A stretch of 64,000 nucleotides of DNA from JAEZHK01 sp964575255 (GCA_964575255.1 CAZNPZ010000008.1:11622-75621); one strand, 5' to 3'; shown: positions 52,010-60,984, counted from the stretch's first letter. Numbers and translations are program-made. Notes: generated by a model from the letters alone, not told the origin.

Positions 52010-52060
52010 TCTGATAGAAAAATTAACCTTAGGGAGCGGGCGAATGCGCACTGCTCCTTA

Positions 52061-52091
52061 TTGACTTGAAGTAAACTTTAAACTTTATAAT
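52061..52091 (+). promoter_or_regulatory. Probable promoter of the DUF362 gene
   Basis: TTGACT (52061-52066) and TATAAT (52086-52091) are 19 bp apart, a little long; the AT-rich surroundings support a promoter. Confidence 0.6.
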
Positions 52092-52129
52092 ATGGACAGG
52101 AATCCATTTCAACCAGGGAGTGAAGCGTT

Positions 52130-53263
52130 TTGGACAAGTCGAAGGTGTACTTCACGGATTTTCGGACGGTCGCGTCCGGCGACAGTCTGCCGACCAAGCT
52201 GAAGAAGCTGATCAGGAAGGCGGGCATCGGACAGATCGAGATGGATGGCAAATTTGCTGCCATAAAAATGCACTTCGGGGAGTTGGGCAACATCAGCTAC
52301 CTGCGCCCCAACTACGCGAAAGCGGTGGCGGACGTCATAAAGGAACTGGGCGGAAAGCCGTTTCTGACCGACTGCAATACACTCTACCCCGGCAGCCGGA
52401 AAAACGCGCTGGAACACCTGTACTGCGCGTGGGAGAACGGGTTTACGCCGATGACGGTGGGGTGCCCGATCCTCATCGGCGACGGCCTAAAGGGCACCGA
52501 CGACATCAAAGTACCGGTTGCGGGCGGAGAATTTGTAAAGGAAGCCAGGATCGGCCGCGCGATCATGGACGCGGATGTCTTCATCAGCCTGACCCATTTC
52601 AAGGGGCATGAGATGACCGGCTTCGGCGGTGCGATCAAGAACATCGGCATGGGCTGCGGCTCCCGCGCGGGCAAGAAGGATCAGCACAACAACGGGAAGC
52701 CGACGATCGACCCACAACTGTGCCGCGGCTGCCGCCGATGCCAACGCGAGTGTGCGAACGACGCGCTGGCGTTTGACGCGGCAACGAAAAAGATGCGCGT
52801 CAATGATGCAAATTGTGTCGGCTGCGGAAGGTGCATCGGCGCCTGCAACTTCGATGCCATCGAGTTTACGGAAGGCTCCGCGCTGACGGAACTGAACGGC
52901 AGGATGGCGGAGTACGCCAAGGCGGTTGTCGACGGTCGCCCGAATTTCCACATTTCGCTGGTAGTGGACGTGTCGCCCAACTGCGACTGCCACAGCGAGA
53001 ACGACACGCCGATCCTGCCGAACCTGGGCATGTTCGCGTCGTTCGATCCGCTGGCGCTGGATCAGGCCTGCGTCGACGCGTGCCTTGCCGCTTCGCCGCT
53101 GCCGGGAAGCCAGCTTACGGACAACCTGAGAAGCCGCGGCTTTCATGACCACCACGATCATTTCATCAATTCCGCGCCCGATTCCGAGTGGCGCGCCTGC
53201 CTCGCGCACGCTGAAAAGATCGGACTTGGGACGCGCTCGTATGAACTGATCGTCATGAAATAG
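52130..53263 (+). CDS. DUF362 domain protein with two [4Fe-4S] clusters
   Basis: A 377-residue iron-sulphur protein. The N-terminal DUF362 domain shows KMHFGELGNISYLRP, FLTDCNTLYPGSR and DVFISLTHFKGHEMTGFGGA. A ferredoxin segment follows with two CxxCxxCxxxC motifs: Cys198/201/204/208 and Cys229/232/235/239. A C-terminal extension resumes the DUF362 fold (VVDVSPNCDCHSENDTPILPN, FDPLALDQACVDAC). The start is TTG 52130 with an AGGGAG site 9 bases upstream. It probably carries electrons in an unknown redox step. It has its own promoter and terminator. A remote Asp/His-rich tail (FHDHHDHF) is visible. Confidence 0.9.
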   Translation: MDKSKVYFTDFRTVASGDSLPTKLKKLIRKAGIGQIEMDGKFAAIKMHFGELGNISYLRPNYAKAVADVIKELGGKPFLTDCNTLYPGSRKNALEHLYCAWENGFTPMTVGCPILIGDGLKGTDDIKVPVAGGEFVKEARIGRAIMDADVFISLTHFKGHEMTGFGGAIKNIGMGCGSRAGKKDQHNNGKPTIDPQLCRGCRRCQRECANDALAFDAATKKMRVNDANCVGCGRCIGACNFDAIEFTEGSALTELNGRMAEYAKAVVDGRPNFHISLVVDVSPNCDCHSENDTPILPNLGMFASFDPLALDQACVDACLAASPLPGSQLTDNLRSRGFHDHHDHFINSAPDSEWRACLAHAEKIGLGTRSYELIVMK

Positions 53264-53280
53264 GTCAATCTTCCGATGTT

Positions 53281-53315
53281 GCCGCCGCGCTGGTTTTTCC
53301 GGTGTGGCGGCTTTT
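53281..53315 (+). terminator. Terminator of the DUF362 gene
   Basis: GCCGCC pairs with GGCGGC around a longer imperfect stem, followed by five T. Confidence 0.82.
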
Positions 53316-53375
53316 TGCATACTTATCGAACGGAAGGCAAACCCTACCGGTATCAAACGCCGGGAGATGATTGTA

Positions 53376-54644
53376 TTGAACCCATTTGAACTCAAACCCA
53401 AGCGCGTGGAGGACGGCATTTCGGACTGGGCTGGCATCTATCCCAAACCCTACGACAAGAACTCAGTCGACCCGTACACCCGCATCCGCATCATCCTGAT
53501 GAACGGGATCGAGGTGGAGCAGGTGATGTTCAAGCACCAGTTCCATCGCAACTGCGCGAACAACGACCTCAGGCGCGAACTGGCGCTGACCCGCCGCGTC
53601 GAACAGCAGCAGCAAAAGCGCATCAACTGGCTCAAGCCCATCGACGAGACGCAGATCGAGACCACCATCGGATACGAACACGTGGCGGTGGATCTGACCG
53701 CGTGGCTTGCCCAGAACGAGCCGGATTCTTACGCGAAGAAGGCGCTGGACTTCGCGCTGCTCGAAGATTTCGACCATCTGTACCGCTACTCGAACCTTCT
53801 GGATCTCGACCATCAGATCCCGTCGCAGCAGATCGTGAAGCGCTACGTGGACATCACGCCCGGCCGCCCGACCATCGCCGAGCACCGGCACCCATTCGAC
53901 TCGGTCAAGAACGCGCTCAACTTCTCCACGGCGGAGCTGCGCACGAAGCTGAACGCGCTGATCATCACGTCCGGCGAGCAGCAAACGATGAACTTCTACA
54001 TGAACTTGGGCAACACCTATCAGAATGACCTGGGGCGGCAGTTGTACCTTGAGATCGCGATGATCGAGGAGCAGCATGTGACCCACTACGGCTCGCTGCT
54101 CGACCCAAACGCCACCTGGCTTGAAAACCTGCTCTTGCACGAGTACATGGAGTGCTACCTTTATTATTCGTTTATGCAGGACGAGATGGACAAGAACGTG
54201 AAAGCCATCTGGGAGGCGCACTTTGAGATGGAGGTCGCGCACCTGCACAAGGCGGCGGAACTCTTGATGCGCTACGAGCGCAAGGAATGGCGGCAGGTGA
54301 TCCCCGGCGGAAACTTCCCAAAGCTGCTCCAGTTCCACGACACGCGCGACTATGTGAGAAGGATCCTGGCCGAGCAGGTTCTCCTGACCGCCGACCGTGA
54401 GAACTACCTGAGCGTGCAGGAACTGCCGCCAGGCTACGACTTCTTCGCCTACCAGGCCCGCGTCAACCAGAACGTGGATCGCGTGGCCAGCCACGCGGCG
54501 GTTTTACAGCACCAGAACCGCTTCCAGGTGGATTACCGCGCGGAATCGAAGCCCAACCCCGTGCCCGCGCTTCAGAACCGAACCGTTGACAACACCGACA
54601 TCGCGCGAAACCCCGCCGCCGTTCCGGTGAAGGCGCTGGTGTAG
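53376..54644 (+). CDS. Ferritin-like domain protein of unknown function
   Basis: A protein of about 422 residues that I do not recognise beyond a ferritin-like four-helix part. Diiron-type motifs are EIAMIEEQHVTHYG, LLHEYMECYLYYSF and HFEMEVAHLHKAAELL, giving the spaced Glu and ExxH pattern. The N-terminus (NPFELKPKRVEDGISDWAGIYPKPYDK) and the C-terminal Pro/Asn-rich tail are soluble. TTG 53376 has a GGGAG site 9 bases upstream, while ATG 53367 touches that site; either start gives nearly the same protein. It is larger than rubrerythrin or bacterioferritin. It may use iron or manganese in oxidative stress or another oxidation. Confidence 0.75.
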   Translation: MNPFELKPKRVEDGISDWAGIYPKPYDKNSVDPYTRIRIILMNGIEVEQVMFKHQFHRNCANNDLRRELALTRRVEQQQQKRINWLKPIDETQIETTIGYEHVAVDLTAWLAQNEPDSYAKKALDFALLEDFDHLYRYSNLLDLDHQIPSQQIVKRYVDITPGRPTIAEHRHPFDSVKNALNFSTAELRTKLNALIITSGEQQTMNFYMNLGNTYQNDLGRQLYLEIAMIEEQHVTHYGSLLDPNATWLENLLLHEYMECYLYYSFMQDEMDKNVKAIWEAHFEMEVAHLHKAAELLMRYERKEWRQVIPGGNFPKLLQFHDTRDYVRRILAEQVLLTADRENYLSVQELPPGYDFFAYQARVNQNVDRVASHAAVLQHQNRFQVDYRAESKPNPVPALQNRTVDNTDIARNPAAVPVKALV

Positions 54645-54932
54645 GTTCCAGCCTATCCTTATATCCGAAGACCCGGCGCGCGTCTCGGCGCAGCCGAGCT
54701 TCGCTGCGCCAGCAGCGGAAGCAACGCGTCAGTTCGACAGGGTTTATTGATCTTCATATTTATTCCCGACTGAGACATAAAATGCACGGTATGCGTGTGG
54801 ATGTGATGAATCAGAGATCGGGAGGCGGCCACCCCGTGCCGGCTTAAATTTATGAAAGGCCTTCCGGAGGTCGGCGCGCAGGGGCTGGCAGTCAGCTGAA
54901 GGTATCCTCTCCGACTGTGAAGCGGGGTTGGG
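54645..54932. other. Intergenic stretch between ferritin-like and DegV genes
   Basis: It contains a GGCGCAG/CTGCGCC hairpin near 54695-54715, possibly a terminator without a T-run. The rest holds no gene or known element that I can see. Confidence 0.4.
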
Positions 54933-55796
54933 TCAATGTGCTACCACCGCGGTCTTGGGACAGGTGCGTTTTATCAGGATGCCCAGCGTCTCAGGGCCGC
55001 AGTGGGTGGAGATCGTGCAGCCGGCCTGGGTCTCAAGCACTTCCTCGAACGGGGCAAGGCTTTTTACGAGGTCGGTAACCAATCGGACGGTCTCCGGTGC
55101 GCATCCGGGGTGCGTAATGAATGCCCTGCGGCAATCGATGTCCCGGTGCTTGTACAGGCGGTCGCGGACGTAATGCTCCAGGCAGTGCGAAAAACTGCCG
55201 CGATATCTCGCGCCGACCTTCATCCCGCCGTTCACGACCTCGATGCAGGGCTTGATTTGAAGAAGCTTCGCGCCCACCGCCTCCAGCCCGGAGCAGCGCC
55301 CGCTTCGCTTCAGGTATTCAAGGCTGTCGACGACGAAACTTGCGTCCACCAGCGGGATGGCCGTTTGAAGCCGCCGGACGATCTCGCACGCGCGCAGGCC
55401 GTCCCGGGCCATCTCCGCGGCGTCCAACGCGATGTGCCCGCTGCCGGTAGACAAATTCCTGGAATCGACGACGAACACATTCTTGAAGCGCCGGGCGGCG
55501 GCCAGCGCGTTCTGATGGCATGTCGAAAACGCCGCGCCGATGGAAATGTGAATCACAGCGTCATGATCCCAGGCGAACCGATCGAACAGTTCCCCGTAGT
55601 CGTCCGGGTTAAACGCGGCGGTGCGCACGCTGCGCCCGGCTTCGGTGTGGCGGAAGACGTCGGCAGGCGCGATATCAACGCCGTCCCGGTAGGATTCGCC
55701 GTTCACCATCGTATAGATCGGCGCCAGCGCGATGCCGTTCTTCTGAAGAATTTCCGGGGAGAGGTCACAGGTGCTGTCTGCGGTGATCTTGATCAT
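54933..55796 (-). CDS. DegV family fatty-acid-binding protein
   Basis: A 287-residue DegV-family protein, which binds a fatty acid and serves as FakB in fatty-acid phosphorylation. The N-terminal KITADSTCDLS, the VVDSRNLSTGSGHIALDAA block, VDSLEYLKRSGRCS and a C-terminal ISTHCGPETLGILI are typical. The start is ATG 55796 (MIKITADS) with GAGGTG 7 bases upstream. No FakA kinase is nearby. The gene is followed on the same strand by nothing it clearly pairs with; the radical SAM gene upstream may share a transcript. Confidence 0.93.
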   Translation of the reverse strand: MIKITADSTCDLSPEILQKNGIALAPIYTMVNGESYRDGVDIAPADVFRHTEAGRSVRTAAFNPDDYGELFDRFAWDHDAVIHISIGAAFSTCHQNALAAARRFKNVFVVDSRNLSTGSGHIALDAAEMARDGLRACEIVRRLQTAIPLVDASFVVDSLEYLKRSGRCSGLEAVGAKLLQIKPCIEVVNGGMKVGARYRGSFSHCLEHYVRDRLYKHRDIDCRRAFITHPGCAPETVRLVTDLVKSLAPFEEVLETQAGCTISTHCGPETLGILIKRTCPKTAVVAH

Positions 55797-55906
55797 GAGG
55801 CACACCTCGCCCGATCATTGTGTGTAAAAACTGGGTTTTTTATTCCAGCGATCAGGCCGCCGGAGCGCGGTGAGCGTCCGGCGGCCTTGAAGAGTTTCGA
55901 TGCGGT

Positions 55907-57298
55907 TCATGCGCCGAGCGACACGGGTTTGTCATGCGAGTCACAGGCCGTCGGGCAAGTTTTGCAGGCTTTGTGCTCCGCCCAGAGCCTGTCGGCGGTG
56001 ACCGCCCACATTTCCGCCGCGCGGACGCACTTTCCGCACAATGTGTTCGCATCCTCCGGAGCGGCGAAGTCGGTCGAGATCGCCCCGGCGGCATCCACAA
56101 GTTCGGCGAGCGATCCGGGATTGTCCAGGAGCGGGCACGGCCTAAGCAGGTTCTCGTTGAACGGCTGGTTCAGGCGGTACTGCGTGAACAGCGGCGACTT
56201 CAGCGCCTCCAATAGCGTATGGGTATAGACGTTGGCGTCCGCGTAGTGGATGAACGCGCAGGGCTCGATGTCGCCGCCCGCGTTGATGTGCAGATACCTG
56301 CGCCCGCCTGCGATGCAGCCGCCGACGAATTCCCCGTCGTTCCAGAAGTCCAGCGTGAAGATCGGTTTGGTCTCGCGGAAACGGCGCACCTGATGATACA
56401 TGAATTCCCGCTGTTCCGGCGACACCATGAGATCCGGTTTCGCGTCCACGCCCACCGGCATGTAGGTGAAAAACCAGAGGAACTTCGCGCCCCGTTCGAT
56501 CAGGTCGTCGTAGAACGCCTCGCTCCCGACCTCTTCGGTATTCTGGCTGGTGTAGCAGCAGGACGCACCGAACAGGAGCTTTCTTTGCTTTAGAATCTCC
56601 ATCGCCCGGATCACCGCGCGGTAGGTTCCCTCGCCGCGTCGCGCGTCGGTTGCCGATTCGAACCCCTCGATGCTGATGGCGGGCGCGAAGTTCCTGACGC
56701 GCAGCATCGCTTCTGCGAACTCCTCGTCGATCAGCGTACCGTTCGTAAAGGCGGTAAAGAAGCACTCTGGATGCCGCTCGCACAGCGCGAGTACCTCTTT
56801 TCTGCGCACGAGCGGCTCGCCGCCCGACAGCACATAGAAATACACGCCCAGTTCCGTGCCCTGCTCGACGATCCGGTCCATCGTCTCCAGGCTCATGTTC
56901 ATCCGGTTCCCGTAGTCCGCCGCCCAGCAGCCCGCGCAGTGAAGGTTGCAGGCGGAGGTTGGATCCATCAGGATGGCCCAGGGCACGTTGCAGTCGTTGT
57001 CTTCCCGCGTCTTCTGCTGACGGTGCCAGCCCAATGCCGTGGCGTTGACGATGAAGTTCTGGAAGAGCGTCTTACGCACGCCGCTGTCGATGTCCGTCCA
57101 TAGGCTGAAGAGCAGCCTGCGCCAATTGCCGTCCCGGTCTTCAAGCGCCTTGCGCACGGCATCCCGCTGACCTTTCATCGCGTTGTCCACGTCCAGCTTG
57201 TCCACAAGGGAGAGCAGCTTGACCGCGTTCTTATCCGGGTTTGAATCCAGATAGCCGTATGCCAGCTTCAGCGCGGCGGAACCGATTGCGTCTTTCAT
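55907..57298 (-). CDS. Radical SAM protein with SPASM-like C-terminal cysteines
   Basis: A 463-residue radical SAM enzyme. The iron-sulphur motif SACNLHCAGCW gives Cys117, Cys121 and Cys124. The YVLSGGEPLVRR block and a second Cys-rich region near the C-terminus (CGKCVRAAE...CKTCPTAC) suggest one or more auxiliary clusters. The N-terminal 100 residues are helical and not catalytic. The family includes peptide- and enzyme-modifying SPASM proteins, but no precursor peptide is recognised nearby. A near-consensus extended -10 TGGTATGAT lies at 57441-57449 (minus strand), 143 bp upstream. Function not assigned. Confidence 0.88.
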   Translation of the reverse strand: MKDAIGSAALKLAYGYLDSNPDKNAVKLLSLVDKLDVDNAMKGQRDAVRKALEDRDGNWRRLLFSLWTDIDSGVRKTLFQNFIVNATALGWHRQQKTREDNDCNVPWAILMDPTSACNLHCAGCWAADYGNRMNMSLETMDRIVEQGTELGVYFYVLSGGEPLVRRKEVLALCERHPECFFTAFTNGTLIDEEFAEAMLRVRNFAPAISIEGFESATDARRGEGTYRAVIRAMEILKQRKLLFGASCCYTSQNTEEVGSEAFYDDLIERGAKFLWFFTYMPVGVDAKPDLMVSPEQREFMYHQVRRFRETKPIFTLDFWNDGEFVGGCIAGGRRYLHINAGGDIEPCAFIHYADANVYTHTLLEALKSPLFTQYRLNQPFNENLLRPCPLLDNPGSLAELVDAAGAISTDFAAPEDANTLCGKCVRAAEMWAVTADRLWAEHKACKTCPTACDSHDKPVSLGA

Positions 57299-57509
57299 CC
57301 CATGACCTCCATCCTATCCACCGGTTCGTTGTTTCCGACAGACCACCGACGGCCAGGCGGGCGTTCGGTTTAGAGCCGGGCTTTCAGGAAACAATATGCC
57401 GGGGCAAAGCGTTTTACGCGCGCCAAATGGGGAGGACGGTATCATACCACGCAAGGACACAAAAATGCTGATAATGCGCGGGTTTGCACAAATCTAATTT
57501 ACAGTGCTG

Positions 57510-57538
57510 TTGATTTTTTCCTGCGCATTGGGTATAAT
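57510..57538 (+). promoter_or_regulatory. Sigma-A promoter of the DUF1292 gene
   Basis: TTGATT (57510-57515), 17-bp spacer, TATAAT (57533-57538). Confidence 0.8.
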
Positions 57539-57591
57539 AAGTCCAAGCGCCAGGAGGCGTGAAAAATGTGAGCGGAAGGAGAGTGATTTTC

Positions 57592-57924
57592 ATGGAGGAA
57601 GAACGTGATCTGGTCGTCTTCTCCGACGATGAGGGCAACGAGAAAACCATGGAAGTGCTCGATTATTTCTTCTATGAGGGTCAGGAGTACGCGGTTTTGA
57701 CCGAAGCGGATGCGTGCGATTGCTGCGATGAGGAATGCGACTGCGGCGACGAAGCGGACGCTTATATTATGAAGGTCGTCCCCATCGGCGAGGATGAGGA
57801 AGAATTCCTGCCCGTTGAGGACGAACTGATGGATCGCCTGATCGAGTTCGTGCAGAATGAGCTCTATGCGGACGACGAAGAGGACGAGGAAACGGAAGAC
57901 GGGGAAGACGACGAAGAAGAATAG
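57592..57924 (+). CDS. DUF1292 family protein
   Basis: A 110-residue acidic protein of the DUF1292 family, widespread in Bacillota. The conserved core is VVFSDDEGNEKTMEVLDYFFYEGQEYAVL (split here: VVFSDDEGNEK, then VLDYFFYEGQEYAVL). A Cys-rich insert CDCCDEECDCGDEAD is unusual and could bind metal. The tail is almost entirely Asp and Glu. ATG 57592 has an AAGGAGA site. DUF1292 genes often sit near mltG and Holliday-junction genes; those are not here. Function unknown. Confidence 0.88.
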   Translation: MEEERDLVVFSDDEGNEKTMEVLDYFFYEGQEYAVLTEADACDCCDEECDCGDEADAYIMKVVPIGEDEEEFLPVEDELMDRLIEFVQNELYADDEEDEETEDGEDDEEE

Positions 57925-57940
57925 GCGTTTGGTACATAAA

Positions 57941-57968
57941 GCCGCTGCGCAATGCGCAGCGGCTTTTG
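57941..57968 (+). terminator. Terminator of the DUF1292 gene
   Basis: GCCGCTGCGC (57941-57950) pairs with GCGCAGCGGC (57954-57963) and is followed by TTTTG. Confidence 0.9.
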
Positions 57969-58155
57969 TGTCTGAGTATGGCGACGAGGTTACACGAATC
58001 CGATCAATTCGCCCCGTTGAACAAAATAAACATGGATTCTGCCTGTAACCTTGGAAGATATTTGATGATTTTCCACTTGTGTTGGCCATGAAAAGGCGGT
58101 ATAATGAAGTTGATTCATCATACATGTCATAATCATCAGTGGGAGGGTGCGTTGC

Positions 58156-58848
58156 GTGTCAGCTCAGCCGTCAAACGTTTCTGCGGGTTCCATGGAAGAA
58201 TGGCGCGCCCTGCTTCATCGGCTTCCCGGCGTTTTCGCCGCTGGCATCCGCACCAACGGGGATGGCGCGATCAACGAGATCCATGTGCTGGCCAGTAACA
58301 GCCGAAATCCCAAGCAAATGTCCAGGGACATCCAGTCCGCGCTGCTTGCGGCGTTCAATCTGGAAGTGGATCACCGCATCATAAGCATCGCGCAACTGTC
58401 GGGCGATCCGACCGATGCGGTCGGCGCTCAACCGTCCGAAGCCTTCAACGCGAGGTTGCGCTACAAAGGTTCTTCGTTTACGGCGGAAGAGGGCCGGTAC
58501 ACGGTTCGTGTTACGCTTGCGAACAACGGCAAGGAATATACCGGCACCGCGACCTGCCGTGACAGCGCGCCGCTTCGCCTCCGGGCGATTGCCGACGCGA
58601 CGATTTCCGCCGTACATGGTTACGTGGGCGTCCATGATCTCTACACGCTGGTTGCGGTTCAGACGGTGGAGACGGCCGCGGCACCCGTCGCCATCTCCTT
58701 GGTTGAATTCAACGGGGAACAGGAAGGGTGTCTCTTGGTCGGCGCGGCAGAATCCGTGGTGAACGAGGTGGCGGTAGGCGTCGTCAAGGCGACGCTGGAC
58801 GCTCTGAACCGATCCATCGGTCGATACACAGGGGAAGAAGGCTCCTGA
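58156..58848 (+). CDS. Hypothetical protein upstream of the HD-GYP gene
   Basis: A protein of about 230 residues that I do not recognise as a named family. It has two similar-looking halves: VFAAGIRTNGDGAINEIHVLAS...LEVDHRIISIAQL and a second alpha/beta part, YTVRVTLANNGKEYTGTATC...LVAVQTVETAAAPVAISLV. There is no signal peptide or membrane segment. GTG 58156 is 9 bases after GGGAGG; the earlier GTG at 58147 touches the site. It heads the operon with the short membrane peptide, HD-GYP and DUF5317 genes. Its stop codon overlaps the left arm of an inverted repeat at 58847. Confidence 0.75.
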   Translation: MSAQPSNVSAGSMEEWRALLHRLPGVFAAGIRTNGDGAINEIHVLASNSRNPKQMSRDIQSALLAAFNLEVDHRIISIAQLSGDPTDAVGAQPSEAFNARLRYKGSSFTAEEGRYTVRVTLANNGKEYTGTATCRDSAPLRLRAIADATISAVHGYVGVHDLYTLVAVQTVETAAAPVAISLVEFNGEQEGCLLVGAAESVVNEVAVGVVKATLDALNRSIGRYTGEEGS

Positions 58849-59100
58849 TCGGAATACAACCCCGGCCGGGTATGGGAATCTTCAGCGGAGCGGATACTTT
58901 CCATCGCGATCAGCGGTGGAAAAGCGTGCCTGTTAGCGGAAAGGCACAGCCTTTATCAAGGAGGCTGTATCCATGAAGAAGGCGAATATCGTCGCCGCCC
59001 TGATGGCCCTGGCATCGTTCGTGTTGTCGGCTGGCGCTTTCATTAGCTGGAGGTAATTGCTGGGTAATGAGGGATGCTCGGCCGGGGTTGTATTCTGATC
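58847..59100. repeat. Inverted-repeat cassette (22-bp arms) around a short ORF
   Basis: GATCGGAATACAACCCCGGCCG (58847-58868; given here in two parts, GATCGGAATACAAC and CCCGGCCG) is matched, inverted, by 59079-59100 with one G-T change. Between the arms lie two further hairpins (TTTCCA/TGGAAA and GTGCC/GGCAC near 58898-58946) and a 27-codon ORF. It could be a small non-autonomous mobile element or a long-range mRNA stem between the upstream gene and the HD-GYP gene. No target-site duplication is evident. Confidence 0.6.
58973..59056 (+). CDS. Short membrane peptide (27 aa)
   Basis: The frame starts at ATG 58973, 6-7 bases after AAGGAGG, and encodes a Lys-Lys start, a single hydrophobic helix (IVAALMALASFVLSAGAF) and ends in ISWR. 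The strong ribosome site and single-helix composition support translation. It lies inside the inverted-repeat cassette, before the HD-GYP gene. It could be a small membrane peptide that interacts with the HD-GYP sensor, or a translated leader. Confidence 0.6.
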   Translation: MKKANIVAALMALASFVLSAGAFISWR

Positions 59101-59133
59101 GGTCTTGACTGATTACCGGAGAAGTGAGGGCCC

Positions 59134-60411
59134 ATGAACCGCAAGGCCGAAAGATTCATACTTGCCGTCACCGTCTTAGGCGTTGCCCTCGCTGCGTTTT
59201 CCTGCGTCCGCTTCGTCAGTGCGTTTCGTACGACCGGGTTTGTAAGCGAAGCCTTCGAATGGATCTGTCTCATCTTTCTTAGCACGGTCAGCATCGCGCT
59301 TCCCATTCGGATGCGCTCCGATCAGTATCTGGATGTTTCCATCATCGCGATCCTTTCGGTATATCTGACGCGCGGGATGGACGCGGCGGTCGTCATCCGC
59401 CTCGTCAGCGGGACAATTCTCTATATTTACGATTTGATTGTCCGACCGAAGACCGCGGCGACGCGGCTCGGCCTGCGGAAGTTTTACATCAACAATTTTT
59501 CGGTCGTCATCGCGATTATCCTGGCGGCCAAGATCACCGAGTTGTTTCCGTGGCGGATAGGCGACATGGCGTTCCCGATTGTCTTCCTGCCCACGTTTGT
59601 GTTCTCGTTCGCCGCGTTCATGTCCAACGCGCTGATCATGCTTACGGCGTTTTGGTTCAACGGGGACGTTGCCGGGCGTGACATGCTGGGTACGATGCGC
59701 GGCCTCATTGTGAACGTGCTGGCCGCGATGCCGTTGGGACTTCTGATCGCGGAACTCTTGTCGCTGCAGTCGGGCACTTGGATCGCGATGATCATGCTGT
59801 TCCCGCTGATGCTTGCCAGGTACGCATGGCAACTGTATCTGGATTCCAAGCGGCAGCAGGAACGGTTGATCGCCGCGTTCATCTCCACAATGGAAGCCAA
59901 GGACACCTATACCCAGGGCCATTCCAAGCGCGTGGGCGAATACGCGGAGATGATCGCGCGGGAAATGGATATGGGGCCCAAGACGATCAGCATGCTTCGG
60001 GAGGCGGCAGTTCTTCACGATGTGGGCAAGATCGGCATCGAGGACTACATCCTGAGGAAACCCGGCCCGCTTAACCCTGAGGAACGCCGCAAGATGCAGG
60101 AACACCCTTCGATCGGCGTGAAGATCGTCGGACAGGTCGGTCTCTCGCGCGAGGTGGTGGAGATCATCCGTCAGCATCATGAACGTCCCGACGGCAAGGG
60201 ATATCCTGACGGCCTGACCGCCGACAAGATCACACAGGGCGCGAAGATCCTGGGCGTCGCCGACGCGTACGATGCGATGACCAGCGATCGGCCCTACCGC
60301 AAGGGCATGCCCCGCGAGCGCGCCATCGAGATCCTGCTGGAGGAGAACGGCAAGCAGTTTGATCCTGCGGCGGTTGACGCGATCATCCGGGCGCTGAGGA
60401 AACTACCATGA
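59134..60411 (+). CDS. Membrane HD-GYP domain phosphodiesterase
   Basis: A 425-residue protein. The N-terminal half has about eight hydrophobic segments (residues 8-230), of the MASE-like sensory kind. The C-terminal HD-GYP domain carries His263 (QGHSKRV), HD at 295-296 (AAVLHDVGKIGI), the EHPSIGVKI block and HHERPDGKGYP at 348-357, ending with SDRPYRKGMP. These residues are those of active c-di-GMP (or related cyclic dinucleotide) phosphodiesterases. It overlaps the DUF5317 gene by four bases. No GGDEF partner is seen in the window. Confidence 0.93.
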   Translation: MNRKAERFILAVTVLGVALAAFSCVRFVSAFRTTGFVSEAFEWICLIFLSTVSIALPIRMRSDQYLDVSIIAILSVYLTRGMDAAVVIRLVSGTILYIYDLIVRPKTAATRLGLRKFYINNFSVVIAIILAAKITELFPWRIGDMAFPIVFLPTFVFSFAAFMSNALIMLTAFWFNGDVAGRDMLGTMRGLIVNVLAAMPLGLLIAELLSLQSGTWIAMIMLFPLMLARYAWQLYLDSKRQQERLIAAFISTMEAKDTYTQGHSKRVGEYAEMIAREMDMGPKTISMLREAAVLHDVGKIGIEDYILRKPGPLNPEERRKMQEHPSIGVKIVGQVGLSREVVEIIRQHHERPDGKGYPDGLTADKITQGAKILGVADAYDAMTSDRPYRKGMPRERAIEILLEENGKQFDPAAVDAIIRALRKLP

Positions 60412-60959
60412 TTCTTGTGTATATGATGGCTGTGTCGGTGGTGATCGGCTATGCGCGAGGCGGACGGCTGAAACACTACCTGGAAAACCCGCTGAACGGC
60501 ATCGTTTTCCCCATTGCGGCGTTCGCGATCGAAGCAGCGCTGCCGCTTCTGGGCGTGAAATTTCTGGCTCCCGCGGTCATCGCGGAGTACGCGCTCTTGT
60601 TTCTGTTCGTCTTACTCAACCGGAAGTTGAGGCCGGCCTGGCTGATGGCGGCGGGCGTCGTCATGAACGCGATGGTGATTTTTGCGAACGGTTTCAGGAT
60701 GCCGGTCACCCCGGTCGTACAGGATCCCGCGTTCGCACGATTCGTGGAAATGGTCAGGTCGGGAGACCTGATCGAATACGTGCTGGTCGACTGGAACGCG
60801 CCGCTGTGGTTTCTTGGCGATACCATCCCGATTACGCGGGTCGTGCCCGGCATCGCGAGCATAGGTGATCTCGTGCTGGCCGCTGGCCTTTTCTGGCTGA
60901 TCCAACTGTTCATGAAGTCGTCCCGAAAAAAGCCTGCGGACGTGGGGAATCCAGTTTGA
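60408..60959 (+). CDS. DUF5317 membrane protein
   Basis: A 183-residue membrane protein of the DUF5317 kind. It has about five hydrophobic segments, the GYARGGRLKHYLENPLNG motif after the first, RPAWLMAAGVVMNAMVIFANGFRMPV and a conserved LGDTIPI and PGIASIGDL region near the C-terminus. Its ATG overlaps the HD-GYP stop codon (ATGA), so translation is coupled and the two products may act together. Function unknown. Confidence 0.88.
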   Translation: MILVYMMAVSVVIGYARGGRLKHYLENPLNGIVFPIAAFAIEAALPLLGVKFLAPAVIAEYALLFLFVLLNRKLRPAWLMAAGVVMNAMVIFANGFRMPVTPVVQDPAFARFVEMVRSGDLIEYVLVDWNAPLWFLGDTIPITRVVPGIASIGDLVLAAGLFWLIQLFMKSSRKKPADVGNPV

Positions 60960-60984
60960 TGCATCACATCATCCGTTCCTTGTC

